From NCBI GenBank assembly GCA_017399905.1, contig JAFQAR010000040.1:35680-99679 (forward strand): a DNA stretch of 64,000 nucleotides. The letters are read 5' to 3'. Positions 46,330-55,126 of this stretch are shown here, one piece after another. The notes below the pieces were generated by a model. It was not told the origin of the DNA. It saw only the letters and a program-made list of their open reading frames with translations, and did no database searches. Position 1 is the stretch's first letter, and each line of letters starts with the position of its first letter. Position numbers and translations under genes: made by a program. Source of the stretch: Bacteroidales bacterium. GTDB lineage: Bacteria; Bacteroidota; Bacteroidia; Bacteroidales; UBA932.

Positions 46330-47823
46330 CTAAAGAGTGACACCGGACTTGAATATAGCTATCTCGCTGTATCCAGGCTTCTCATTGTTCGTATGCATGC
46401 CGGATGCGACATCCAGCACGAAATCGATGAAATCCTTATCTACCTCTTCGGAAGAAGTACCATCAATTATCGCTCCCGCATTGAAGTCGATCCATAATGG
46501 CTTGTTTGCCGCAAGAGTGCTGTTTGTGGATATCTTTGCAGTTGGGACGAAGGTGCCGAACGGAGTTCCTCTTCCCGTCGTGAACAGCACTATCTGACAT
46601 CCGGCAGCCGCAAGGGCCGTGGAAGCCACCAGATCATTGCCAGGCGCACTCAGAAGATTGAGTCCCTTCACCTGCAGCCTGTCTCCATAGAGAAGGACAT
46701 CGCGGACAATCGAATTGCCGGATTTCTGAGTGCAGCCCAGAGACTTCTCTTCAAGGGTCGATATGCCGCCAGCCTTGTTACCAGGTGACGGATTCTCATA
46801 GACCGGCTGGTCATTCTTCATGAAATATGCCTTGAAGTCATTGATCAGATGAACGGTCTTATCGAAGGTTTTCTCGTCCTTGCAACGAGACATCAGGATA
46901 GTCTCGGCACCGAACATCTCCGGCACTTCCGTAAGGACGGTAGTTCCTCCCTGTGAAACTATCCAGTCAGAGAAACGGCCGAGAAGAGGATTGGCAGTGA
47001 TTCCCGAGAATCCGTCCGAACCTCCGCACTTTAGCCCCACCTTGAGTTCACTGACAGGAACATCTTCGCGTCTGTCATCTTTGGCCGCCTCTGCAATCTC
47101 ACGAAGAAGGCCCAAGCCATATTCCACTTCATCTCCCTGAATCTTCTGAGACTCCATGAACTTTACACGCGACTCATCAACTTCGCCTACCAGTTCGCGG
47201 AAAGAAGAGAGCTGATTGTTCTCACATCCCAGGGCGACCACAAGGACACCCGCAGCATTAGGATGATGGACCATATCGGCAAGGATCCTCCTCGTATTCT
47301 CATGGTCATCCCCAAGCTGGGAGCATCCGTAATTATGCGGAAAGTCAATGACCTTTTCCACACCGGGATAAGCTTCCAGTTCCTTTTCGAACCTTTGTCT
47401 GAGACTCTTCACGACTCCGTTCACGCAGCCGACAGTCGGGATTATCCATATCTCATTACGTATTCCGGCACGGCCGTCGGCCCTTCTGTATCCTTTGAAG
47501 AAAGCCATTTCCTCCGCCGGAGCGATTTCCGTAAGAGACGGACGGTAGGAATATTCAAGAAGTCCTTCAAGGTTGGTCTTGAGCACCGTATGATCGACAA
47601 GACCTCCCTTTTCCACTTCAACGAGGGCATGACCTATAGGGAAACCGTACTTGACGACATCCTCCCCTGCAGCGAGGTTCTTCAAGGCGACCTTATGTCC
47701 GGCAGGGACTTTTGTCAGGGTGACGAAGGTTGTCCCATCGACGTCAAAGCTGCCTCCCGCATCGACATCCCTTATTGCAACGGCCACATTATCGGCCGGG
47801 TTGATCTTTATGAATTCCGCCAT
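46330..47823 (-). CDS. uxaA: Altronate dehydratase
   Basis: A 497-residue UxaA-family enzyme that dehydrates D-altronate to 2-keto-3-deoxygluconate. It has both the N-terminal SAF-like domain (FIKINPADNVAVAIRDVDAGG) and the catalytic C-terminal part (FFKGYRRADGRAGIRNEIWIIPTVGCVNGV, FPHNYGCSQLGDDHENTRRIL, KCGGSDGFSGITANPLLGR). Start at 47823 (MAEFIKIN) leaves 33 bases after uxaB; an ATG four codons earlier is less family-like. Galacturonate branch of the uronate pathway. Confidence 0.95.
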   Translation of the reverse strand: MAEFIKINPADNVAVAIRDVDAGGSFDVDGTTFVTLTKVPAGHKVALKNLAAGEDVVKYGFPIGHALVEVEKGGLVDHTVLKTNLEGLLEYSYRPSLTEIAPAEEMAFFKGYRRADGRAGIRNEIWIIPTVGCVNGVVKSLRQRFEKELEAYPGVEKVIDFPHNYGCSQLGDDHENTRRILADMVHHPNAAGVLVVALGCENNQLSSFRELVGEVDESRVKFMESQKIQGDEVEYGLGLLREIAEAAKDDRREDVPVSELKVGLKCGGSDGFSGITANPLLGRFSDWIVSQGGTTVLTEVPEMFGAETILMSRCKDEKTFDKTVHLINDFKAYFMKNDQPVYENPSPGNKAGGISTLEEKSLGCTQKSGNSIVRDVLLYGDRLQVKGLNLLSAPGNDLVASTALAAAGCQIVLFTTGRGTPFGTFVPTAKISTNSTLAANKPLWIDFNAGAIIDGTSSEEVDKDFIDFVLDVASGMHTNNEKPGYSEIAIFKSGVTL

Positions 47824-47856
47824 GATCAGATTCATTTCAAGCGCAGCCGCCGGGGC

Positions 47857-49296
47857 CTACGCAATAACTTTTCTTACTGCTGCACGCATGCCTTCACCGG
47901 CAATGACATCGAGGAATGACACCACCATATCGGTAAGGCCAGGCACATTGTTGAGATCCTCTCCCCATATGAATTCCGACGCGAGGACGCCTTCTGCAAC
48001 CTTACGGGTATCTCCTGTAGCCCACAGATCCTTCAGAAGGGCCATTATGGTCTGATCGTCGTTAGGGACGATCTCCACATCTCCCCTCTTTCCTCCCTTG
48101 TAATAGGTAATTATGGCGGCAAGGCCGAGAACAAGTCCCTGAGGGAGCTCTCCCTTACGCTCAAGATATGTCTTCAGTCCCGGCAGGTCTCTTGTCTTGT
48201 ATTTAGGGAAGGAGTTGAGCATGATGCTGGTAACGAAATGCTTGACATAAGGATTCACGAAACGTTCCACAACAGAATCGGCAAATGCCTCAAGTTCCGG
48301 TTTAGGAAGATTGAGAGTCTCGAGAAGCTCGCCGTACATCACCTTCTTCACGAACTTGCCTACTTCCGGATCCTCAACACATTCCTTAACCGTATCAAGT
48401 CCTGACAGATAACCGACAGGAGACAGCACGGTATGAGGACCGTTGAGGAGGGTCACCTTCCTTTCATGATATGGAGCCTCACTCGGAACGAAAAGTACAT
48501 TGAGTCCCGCCTTGTCTGCCGGGAACTCCTCTGCTACTGATTCCGGAGCCTCGATGACCCAGAGATGGAATATTTCGCCCTTGACGACAAGGTTGTCCTT
48601 ATATCCGATACGCTCATGGATCTGGTCGATAGTATCTTTCGGATAACCGGGAACGATGCGGTCCACAAGTGTGCAGTATACCCCGCACGCCTGCTCGAAC
48701 CATGTCCTGAATCCCTCTCCGAGCTGCCACAGGTCGATATACTGATATATGCATTTCTTGAGTTCCTTTCCGTTCAGGAAGATAAGCTCACAAGGCAGGA
48801 TGATGAGACCTTTGTCCATATCGCCGTCGAAATGCCTGAACCTGTGATAAAGGAGCTGGGTAAGCTTTCCCGGATATGAAGAAGCAGGCCTGTCATCGAA
48901 CCGGCATGACGGATCAAATGCGATTCCGGCCTCTGTCGTATTGGATATCACGAAACGTATGTCCGGATTCTCGGCAAGTGCCAGATACTCGTCAAACTGA
49001 GTATACGGGTTGAGTCCTCCGTTGATGACATCTATAAGCTGGATCGAATCCACGGCTTCACCCTTATCGATTCCCTGAAGATTGACGTGATAGAGTCCGT
49101 CCTGAGAGTTGAGCATATCGACCATTCCCCTGTCGATAGGCTGGACGACAGTCACTCCGGCATTGAAGTCCGTCTTCCGGTTCGTATTCCATACGATCCA
49201 GTCCACGAATGCCCTGAGGAAGTTTCCTTCACCGAACTGGATTATCCTTGTAGGATACTTGTTGACCTTTGCTGTCTTTCTGTTTAAAGCTTCCAT
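47857..49296 (-). CDS. uxaB: Tagaturonate reductase (altronate oxidoreductase)
   Basis: A 479-residue long-chain (mannitol-dehydrogenase family) reductase that makes D-altronate from D-tagaturonate. N-terminal cofactor region RIIQFGEGNFLRAFVDWIVW, VTLLNGPHTVLSPVGYLSGLDTVKE and the C-terminal domain KHFVTSIMLNSFPKYKTRDLPGLK are characteristic. Start at 49296 (MEALNRKTAKVNKYP) matches relatives; ATGs at 49302 and 49347 are possible but less likely. First gene of a divergent operon whose promoter faces uxaC. Confidence 0.95.
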   Translation of the reverse strand: MEALNRKTAKVNKYPTRIIQFGEGNFLRAFVDWIVWNTNRKTDFNAGVTVVQPIDRGMVDMLNSQDGLYHVNLQGIDKGEAVDSIQLIDVINGGLNPYTQFDEYLALAENPDIRFVISNTTEAGIAFDPSCRFDDRPASSYPGKLTQLLYHRFRHFDGDMDKGLIILPCELIFLNGKELKKCIYQYIDLWQLGEGFRTWFEQACGVYCTLVDRIVPGYPKDTIDQIHERIGYKDNLVVKGEIFHLWVIEAPESVAEEFPADKAGLNVLFVPSEAPYHERKVTLLNGPHTVLSPVGYLSGLDTVKECVEDPEVGKFVKKVMYGELLETLNLPKPELEAFADSVVERFVNPYVKHFVTSIMLNSFPKYKTRDLPGLKTYLERKGELPQGLVLGLAAIITYYKGGKRGDVEIVPNDDQTIMALLKDLWATGDTRKVAEGVLASEFIWGEDLNNVPGLTDMVVSFLDVIAGEGMRAAVRKVIA

Positions 49297-49369
49297 AATC
49301 ATATATGTTTTATTGTCTTTCCTGCTTGTTCCGGGGCCATGTAACACACCGGAATATCATGTTCTGAGA

Positions 49370-49377
49370 CAAATATA
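49370..49377 (-). promoter_or_regulatory. Promoter -7 box for uxaB-uxaA
   Basis: TATATTTG on the minus strand, 73 bases before the start. Directly upstream lies a 22-base palindrome (49383-49404). The gap 49297-49517 has only a weak -7 match (GATATTTG at 49484-49491) for uxaC. Confidence 0.6.
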
Positions 49378-49382
49378 TAAAA

Positions 49383-49404
49383 TTTCCGTGTCCGTTCACG
49401 GAAA
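49383..49404. promoter_or_regulatory. Candidate operator between uxaBA and uxaC
   Basis: Perfect inverted repeat TTTCCGTG-N6-CACGGAAA next to the uxaB -7 box, covering the -33 region. Placement suits repression of uxaBA and perhaps uxaC. The binding protein is unknown and not encoded nearby. Confidence 0.45.
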
Positions 49405-49517
49405 AAGTCGTATATTTATCCCCGAATGACAATTATTCAATGTTTTTTGTATGATTTTCATATCATCGGAACGCCGACCAGACGATATTTGCATTAGAAA
49501 CACATAAACATAAAGAC

Positions 49518-50957
49518 ATGGAAATTCTTTCAAAAATTGACGGTCTGATGAAGGAAAAGCCCTTCATCCACGACGATTTCATGCTCACGAACGACTATGC
49601 GCGCGAACTGTACCACGAAAGTGCGGAAAAGATGCCTATAATCGACTACCACTGCCACCTCGTCCCTAAGATGATTGCAGACAACCATCAGTTCAAGGAC
49701 CTGACGGAGGTATGGCTTGGCGGCGACCATTACAAATGGCGTGCGATGCGCGGAAACGGTGTTCCTGAAGAATTCATAACAGGTCCACGCGGCAGTTATG
49801 AAAAGTTCGAGAAATGGGCTGAGACCGTACCATATACCATGAGGAATCCTCTTTACCACTGGACTCATCTTGAGCTTGCAAGAGTATTCGGCGTATATGA
49901 CCTTCTCAATCCGCAGACAGCCCGGTCCATTTATGAAGAATGTACGGCAAAGCTCCAGACTGAGGAATACAGAGGACAGGAACTCATGAAGAGATTCAAC
50001 GTCAAGGTGGTATGTACGACCGACGACCCTGCTGACTCTCTGGAATATCACAAACAGATAAATGACAATCCGTTCGGAGTCAAGGTACTTCCTGCATGGA
50101 GACCGGACAAGGCGATGGTGATCGAAAAGCCGGAGCAGTACAAGGAATATATCCAGAAGCTCAGCAACATCTCAGGTGTAGCCATCAACGGTTATCAGGA
50201 TCTCCTCGATGCCCTTCAGAAGCGTCATGACTTCTTCCACGAAATGGGAAGCCGTCTGTCTGACCACGGACTCGAGACATTCTATGCAGAAGACTTCGAA
50301 CCTGAAGAGATAGACAAGATCTTCCGCAACACCCTCGCAGGCAAGCAGCCTACATGGGAAGAAGTGCTCAAGTTCCGCAGCGCCATCCTCCTTGATTTCG
50401 CACGTATGGACCATGCAAAGGGCTGGGCGCAGCAGTTCCACATCGGAGCTATCCGCGACAACAACACCCGCATGTTCAACATCCTCGGTCCGGATACTGG
50501 ATACGATGCCATCCACGATGTCCAGTGCGCAGCAGCAGGACATAAGTTCCTCAACAAGCTGGCTCTCGAGGACAAGCTTATCAAGACCATCCTCTACAAT
50601 CTCAACCCTAAGGACAACGAGGTTCTCGCGACAATGGCATACACGTTCAACGACGGCACATGCCCGGGCAAGATCCAGCTCGGTTCAGGATGGTGGTTCC
50701 TCGACCAGGAAGACGGCATGAAGAAGCAGATGAACGCACTTTCATCACTCGGCCTCCTCAGCCGCTTCGTAGGAATGTTGACAGACTCCCGCAGCTTCCT
50801 TTCATATCCTCGCCACGAGTATTTCAGAAGAATCCTCTGCAACCTTATCGGCGAAGACATCCAGAACGGCAAGCTTCCTAAGAGCGAGATGACATTCCTG
50901 CATCAGATGGTACAGGACATTTCATACAACAACGCCGACAGGTATTTCGGATTCTGA
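49518..50957 (+). CDS. uxaC: Uronate isomerase
   Basis: A 479-residue enzyme isomerising glucuronate to fructuronate and galacturonate to tagaturonate, the entry point to both uronate branches. Metal and core motifs: MPIIDYHCHLVPKMI near the N-terminus, VVCTTDDPADSLEYH, MDHAKGWAQQFHIGAIRDNNTRMF, and the C-terminal FLSYPRHEYFRRILCNLIG. Length is typical. Divergent from uxaB; followed 12 bases later by an alpha/beta hydrolase. Confidence 0.97.
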   Translation: MEILSKIDGLMKEKPFIHDDFMLTNDYARELYHESAEKMPIIDYHCHLVPKMIADNHQFKDLTEVWLGGDHYKWRAMRGNGVPEEFITGPRGSYEKFEKWAETVPYTMRNPLYHWTHLELARVFGVYDLLNPQTARSIYEECTAKLQTEEYRGQELMKRFNVKVVCTTDDPADSLEYHKQINDNPFGVKVLPAWRPDKAMVIEKPEQYKEYIQKLSNISGVAINGYQDLLDALQKRHDFFHEMGSRLSDHGLETFYAEDFEPEEIDKIFRNTLAGKQPTWEEVLKFRSAILLDFARMDHAKGWAQQFHIGAIRDNNTRMFNILGPDTGYDAIHDVQCAAAGHKFLNKLALEDKLIKTILYNLNPKDNEVLATMAYTFNDGTCPGKIQLGSGWWFLDQEDGMKKQMNALSSLGLLSRFVGMLTDSRSFLSYPRHEYFRRILCNLIGEDIQNGKLPKSEMTFLHQMVQDISYNNADRYFGF

Positions 50958-50969
50958 TCCGGACAGTGA

Positions 50970-52142
50970 ATGAAGGTTTCCAGAACCATATTGCCAACCA
51001 TTCTGTCATTGGTCATATCGTTGATGCCGGCATGTCTCATGGCCCAGCAAAAGGATCTGTACGTTCCTCATGTAGGGAAAAGCGTCAGACCCGGAACCGA
51101 GATCATCGCCACTGAATCGAGAGAGGGGTACGAATGTAGATACATAGAATTCTCGACAGAACGGTCCGAGCGCATCAGAGCATACCTGCTTGTGCCCGAT
51201 CATGCTGAAGGACGTAACCGGCTTCCGGGAATCGTGATGCTTCATGACCATGGCGCAAGATTCGACATCGGGAAAGAGAAGCTGGCAAGGCCGATTGCCG
51301 ACATTCTGCCACATGGAAAGGAAGACCACATCTGCAGGTCCGCAGACCAATGGGTCGGAAAGAATTTCGACGGTGTATATCTTGCCGACTCTCTGGCTCG
51401 TATGGGATATGTCGTCATGGTTGCCGATGCACTTTATTGGGGCGAAAGATCATCAGAAGAAGCCCAGCATTGGTCGCAGCTGACATATGGCCGTCCGGAA
51501 CATGCAGGAAAGCAGTGTGGAGCCATGGACCCCAAGTCGGTAAAGGCGAAGATAAAGGAACTGAAGAATATTGTCTATGAAGGGCAGAAGTCCGTTTATG
51601 ACAGTCTTTACGAAGACGGTGTCATATGGGCTGAAAAGATGCTGAGGGATGATGTGGCATCAGTCAGACTTCTCGCCGGACTTCCATATGTAGATAAAGA
51701 CAACATAGGGGCTTTCGGATTCTCCATGGGAGCACATAGATGCTGGATGCTTGCCGCCTTCTGCAAGGAGGTGAAATGCGGGGTAGCACTTTCATGGATG
51801 ACAACTCTCAACCTTTCCGAGAGGATGAAGGCCTCCGATTATTCCATGGCGGTTATGCCGATGCGGGAGCAGATGGATTTCGGTGACATCGGGATATTTC
51901 TTGCTCCGAAGCCTATGCTTTTCCTGAACGGCAGGTCAGACCATCTTTTCCCTGAAGACAAGGTCAGCACAGCTTTCGACAAGCTGCATAAGCACTACAC
52001 CGAATATGAAGAAAAGCAGGGCACTGCTGCAGGAAAAATGCAGCATGCCCCGCTTCAGACCTTATTTTTTGATGGAGGACACCATTGCGGAAAGGATGTC
52101 CAGACTATCATCGCCGAATATTTCAACCGGAATCTCAGATAG
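50970..52142 (+). CDS. Secreted alpha/beta hydrolase (Abhydrolase_7/dienelactone-hydrolase-like)
   Basis: A 390-residue protein with a signal peptide (ending MPACLMAQ). Apparent catalytic triad: Ser252 in AFGFSMGAH, Asp324 in NGRSDHLFP, and His371 or His372 in DGGHHCGKD. A long lid region lies between about 125 and 225. Bacteroidetes relatives are annotated as alpha/beta hydrolase family 7 or putative acetyl-xylan esterases. Next to uxaC, so possibly an esterase acting on uronic-acid-linked or acetylated plant sugars; substrate unknown. Convergent with ettA; no terminator seen in the 15-base gap. Confidence 0.82.
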   Translation: MKVSRTILPTILSLVISLMPACLMAQQKDLYVPHVGKSVRPGTEIIATESREGYECRYIEFSTERSERIRAYLLVPDHAEGRNRLPGIVMLHDHGARFDIGKEKLARPIADILPHGKEDHICRSADQWVGKNFDGVYLADSLARMGYVVMVADALYWGERSSEEAQHWSQLTYGRPEHAGKQCGAMDPKSVKAKIKELKNIVYEGQKSVYDSLYEDGVIWAEKMLRDDVASVRLLAGLPYVDKDNIGAFGFSMGAHRCWMLAAFCKEVKCGVALSWMTTLNLSERMKASDYSMAVMPMREQMDFGDIGIFLAPKPMLFLNGRSDHLFPEDKVSTAFDKLHKHYTEYEEKQGTAAGKMQHAPLQTLFFDGGHHCGKDVQTIIAEYFNRNLR

Positions 52143-52157
52143 CCGCCTTCCGTTCTG

Positions 52158-53837
52158 CTATTCCGCCATCAGTTTCTTGTACTTGAACCTCTTAGGTTCC
52201 TCATTGCCGAGACGACGCTTCTTGTTCTCCTCGTACTCAGAGTATGTTCCCTCGAAGAAATAGACCTGGGAATCACCTTCGAAAGCAAGGATATGGGTGG
52301 CGATACGGTCAAGGAACCAACGGTCGTGTGAAATGACTACAGCACAGCCTGCGAAGTTCTCAAGACCCTCCTCAAGAGCGCGGATGGTATTTACATCCAC
52401 ATCATTGGTCGGCTCATCAAGAAGAAGCACGTTTCCTTCATCCTTAAGAGTCAGCGCAAGATGGAGACGGTTCCTTTCACCTCCTGAAAGTATTCCGCAA
52501 AGCTTTTCCTGATCTGCTCCGGAGAAATTGAAGCGGGAAACGTATGCCCTTGCATTCACTTCCCTCTTGCCCAGCTTTACGAATTCCGAATTCTCGGCTA
52601 TCGTCTCATACACTGTCTTATCCGGATCGATGCTCCTGTGCTGCTGATCCACATATGCGAGCTTTACAGTCTCACCGACCGTGATCTCACCTGTATCAGG
52701 AGTGTCAAGTCCCATGATGAGGCGGAAGAGGGTGGTCTTGCCCGCTCCGTTCGGACCGATCACACCCACGATTCCTGCAGGTGGAAGGACGAAGTTGAGG
52801 TTCTCATAAAGAAGCTTGTCTCCATAACCCTTGGAAACGTTCTTGAACTCGATGACCTTGTTACCGAGCCTAGGGCCGTTAGGAATGAAGATTTCAAGAG
52901 CGGCCTCCTTCTCGCGTCCGTCATCGGCAGCCAGCTTCTCATATGCACCCAGACGGGCCTTGGACTTGGCGTGGCGCGCCTTCGGTGCCATGCGCACCCA
53001 CTCGAGCTCACGCTCCAGAGCCTTACGACGCTTGCTCTCCTGCTTTTCCTCCTGTGCAAGACGTGTACTCTTCTGGTCGAGCCATGAAGAATAGTTACCC
53101 TTCCATGGAATACCCTCGCCTCTGTCAAGCTCGAGAATCCATCCGGCTACATTGTCAAGGAAATAACGGTCGTGGGTCACGGCTATGACCGTACCCTTAT
53201 ACTGCTGGAGATGAGCCTCAAGCCACTGGATACTCTCTGTATCAAGGTGGTTGGTAGGCTCATCAAGAAGAAGGACGTCAGGCTGTCTGAGGAGAAGACG
53301 GCAAAGAGCGACACGACGGCGTTCTCCACCGCTGAGAGTGGACACCAGAGCATCTGACGGAGGGCACTGAAGCGCATCCATGGCTCTTTCGAGCTTCGAA
53401 TCGATTTCCCAACCGCCACAGTTCTCTATCTTCTCGGTAAGTTCACCCTGACGCTCGATAAGCGCAGCCATCTCGTCATCGGACATAGGCTCGCAGAACT
53501 TCATGTTCACTTCCTCATATTCCTTAAGGATGTCCATCACCTCCTGGACTCCTTCCTGCACGACTTCGATCACAGTCTTGTCCGGATCCATCTGCGGCTC
53601 CTGCTCAAGATATCCCACGGAATAACCGGGAGCCCATACAACCTCACCCTGATAACCTTTCTCTATTCCTGCGATTATCTTCATGAGGGTCGACTTGCCG
53701 GAACCGTTAAGACCTACGATACCGATCTTTGCACCATAAAAGAATGACAGATATATATCCTTAAGGATCACTCTGTTGTTATGAGGAAGTATCTTCCCCA
53801 CTCCGTTCATCGAAAAAATAATCTTTTCGTCAGCCAT
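52158..53837 (-). CDS. ettA: ABC-F energy-dependent translational throttle protein EttA
   Basis: A 559-residue soluble ABC-F ATPase with two nucleotide-binding domains: Walker A GLNGSGKST and GPNGAGKTT, signatures LSGGERRRVAL and LSGGERNRLHLAL, and switch histidines in VTHDRYFLD and ISHDRWFLD. The arm/linker with ELEWVRMAPKARHAKSKARL is the typical EttA feature. Binds the ribosomal E site and gates elongation by ATP level. Start at 53837 (MADEKIIFSM) is preferred over an ATG three codons earlier. Confidence 0.95.
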   Translation of the reverse strand: MADEKIIFSMNGVGKILPHNNRVILKDIYLSFFYGAKIGIVGLNGSGKSTLMKIIAGIEKGYQGEVVWAPGYSVGYLEQEPQMDPDKTVIEVVQEGVQEVMDILKEYEEVNMKFCEPMSDDEMAALIERQGELTEKIENCGGWEIDSKLERAMDALQCPPSDALVSTLSGGERRRVALCRLLLRQPDVLLLDEPTNHLDTESIQWLEAHLQQYKGTVIAVTHDRYFLDNVAGWILELDRGEGIPWKGNYSSWLDQKSTRLAQEEKQESKRRKALERELEWVRMAPKARHAKSKARLGAYEKLAADDGREKEAALEIFIPNGPRLGNKVIEFKNVSKGYGDKLLYENLNFVLPPAGIVGVIGPNGAGKTTLFRLIMGLDTPDTGEITVGETVKLAYVDQQHRSIDPDKTVYETIAENSEFVKLGKREVNARAYVSRFNFSGADQEKLCGILSGGERNRLHLALTLKDEGNVLLLDEPTNDVDVNTIRALEEGLENFAGCAVVISHDRWFLDRIATHILAFEGDSQVYFFEGTYSEYEENKKRRLGNEEPKRFKYKKLMAE

Positions 53838-53872
53838 ATATGACAATATTTAAGTTTTACATTCAATTTCTG

Positions 53873-53880
53873 CAAAGATA
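53873..53880 (-). promoter_or_regulatory. Promoter -7 box for ettA
   Basis: TATCTTTG on the minus strand, 35 bases before the ATG, directly after the stop of the AraC-type regulator gene. Confidence 0.55.
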
Positions 53881-53882
53881 AT

Positions 53883-54986
53883 CTATTTTTTCATCTTCAG
53901 CAGTTTAGTACGCTCCTTCCTGCACCATTCGCTGGGGGTCTCGTTCATAAAAAGCCGGAAAGCGGTCGCATATGACACTGTGGAATTGAAGCCGCTCATC
54001 ACTGCAAGCTCAGTGACTTTCAGCGTCGGTCTTCCCCGGAACAGGTCCATGGAATATATTATCCTGTAGTAATTCACGAACTGGCAGAAGTTGCGTCCTG
54101 TATAATGTCCTATGGCCCTGGAGATGTACACCTTGTTCGAGTACACCACCCTGACGACGTCGTTGATGGTCAAGGCACCGTCAAGATAGGGTTTATCCAT
54201 CTCGAAATGAAGTACGACGCGTTCATAAATATCCTTGTAGATTTCATCGGCCCTTGGGTTGGAAGCATTGCACTCCACCTGGGACACCTTCATCGATTCT
54301 ACGATCAGCATCTCACGTTTCTGCCTGATCACGAAGACCGACCCGAGACAGACTCTTAAACCGAGAGCCCCGAGTTCAGCTGCAAGAAGCATGACGGCAA
54401 GCATCACATGAAAGCCGGAATACATTTCCGTCAGCATGATGAAAGCCGAACATCCCAGAACTATACTCAAGTTGAAGACAAGACAGACTGCATCGACGCC
54501 AAGACAGAGGCAGGACCACACTGTTCCGGACATCATCACAGCATGCACATCATCGACACGCCGGAACATCAGCCAGACGAAGACAGCTGCTCCGGAAACG
54601 GAAAACAATGCCGCAGAAAACATATGATAACGCTCCGGAACGACTTCCACAAGTCCGGTCAGACATAACACAAGATACACTATATCTATGTATACCGGCA
54701 GCATGAGCCACAATGCATATTTCTGCCTGTCCTTTTCCTCGACAAGCGAAGAAAGTAAGACATGAAAAGGAAGCAACGCAGCCGCAATGCCGGAAAGAAG
54801 ACGGATCTGTACATTACCACCCAAGGACACTTCAAGTATGATCATAAGTGCATCGGCAAGCAGAATGAACGGAACCGCCATATCATGCCTGATGTCCGCA
54901 TCCGGATATCTGAGACCTTTTATCGCCATTGCCGCAGCCAGCGAAACCAGAACCACAATAATCAACGCTGACAGAAACCCCACCAT
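53883..54986 (-). CDS. AraC-family regulator with an N-terminal multi-helix membrane domain
   Basis: A 367-residue protein. Residues 1-220 form six or seven hydrophobic helices; residues about 260-360 form an AraC/XylS DNA-binding domain (DVVRVVYSNKVYISRAIGHYTGRNFCQFVNYYRI, then ELAVMSGFNSTVSYATAFRLFMNETPSEW). This is a membrane-tethered one-component regulator, common in Bacteroidetes and mostly uncharacterised. Single-gene unit with its own promoter box at 55006-55013. Signal and targets unknown. Confidence 0.87.
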   Translation of the reverse strand: MVGFLSALIIVVLVSLAAAMAIKGLRYPDADIRHDMAVPFILLADALMIILEVSLGGNVQIRLLSGIAAALLPFHVLLSSLVEEKDRQKYALWLMLPVYIDIVYLVLCLTGLVEVVPERYHMFSAALFSVSGAAVFVWLMFRRVDDVHAVMMSGTVWSCLCLGVDAVCLVFNLSIVLGCSAFIMLTEMYSGFHVMLAVMLLAAELGALGLRVCLGSVFVIRQKREMLIVESMKVSQVECNASNPRADEIYKDIYERVVLHFEMDKPYLDGALTINDVVRVVYSNKVYISRAIGHYTGRNFCQFVNYYRIIYSMDLFRGRPTLKVTELAVMSGFNSTVSYATAFRLFMNETPSEWCRKERTKLLKMKK

Positions 54987-55005
54987 AACAAATCAGTTTA
55001 TCAGG

Positions 55006-55013
55006 CAAAAATA
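55006..55013 (-). promoter_or_regulatory. Promoter -7 box for the membrane AraC regulator
   Basis: TATTTTTG on the minus strand, 20 bases before the ATG at 54986. It lies in the T-rich tail of the terminator at 55021-55050. Confidence 0.5.
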
Positions 55014-55020
55014 AGCAATA

Positions 55021-55050
55021 CCGCCGTTACACGCGATCATGTAACGGCGG
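55021..55050 (-). terminator. Terminator of the SPOR-leuS-yitT operon
   Basis: Eleven-base perfect arms (55021-55031 and 55040-55050), an 8-base loop and a T-rich tail on the minus strand, about 77 bases after the second YitT gene. The gap 54987-55126 contains only this and the promoter box at 55006-55013. Confidence 0.75.
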
Positions 55051-55126
55051 CACCTGTCAACTTTTTACGATTTTTATTCTTTTGTCATTTATTTTATCGT
55101 CTTTCTGTCGTTTTTGAAACAAGCTG

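Noticed and set aside
49484-49491. GATATTTG as the uxaC promoter box
   Set aside because: It departs from TAnnTTTG at the first base and no -33 TTG lies at the right distance; too weak to list as a feature.
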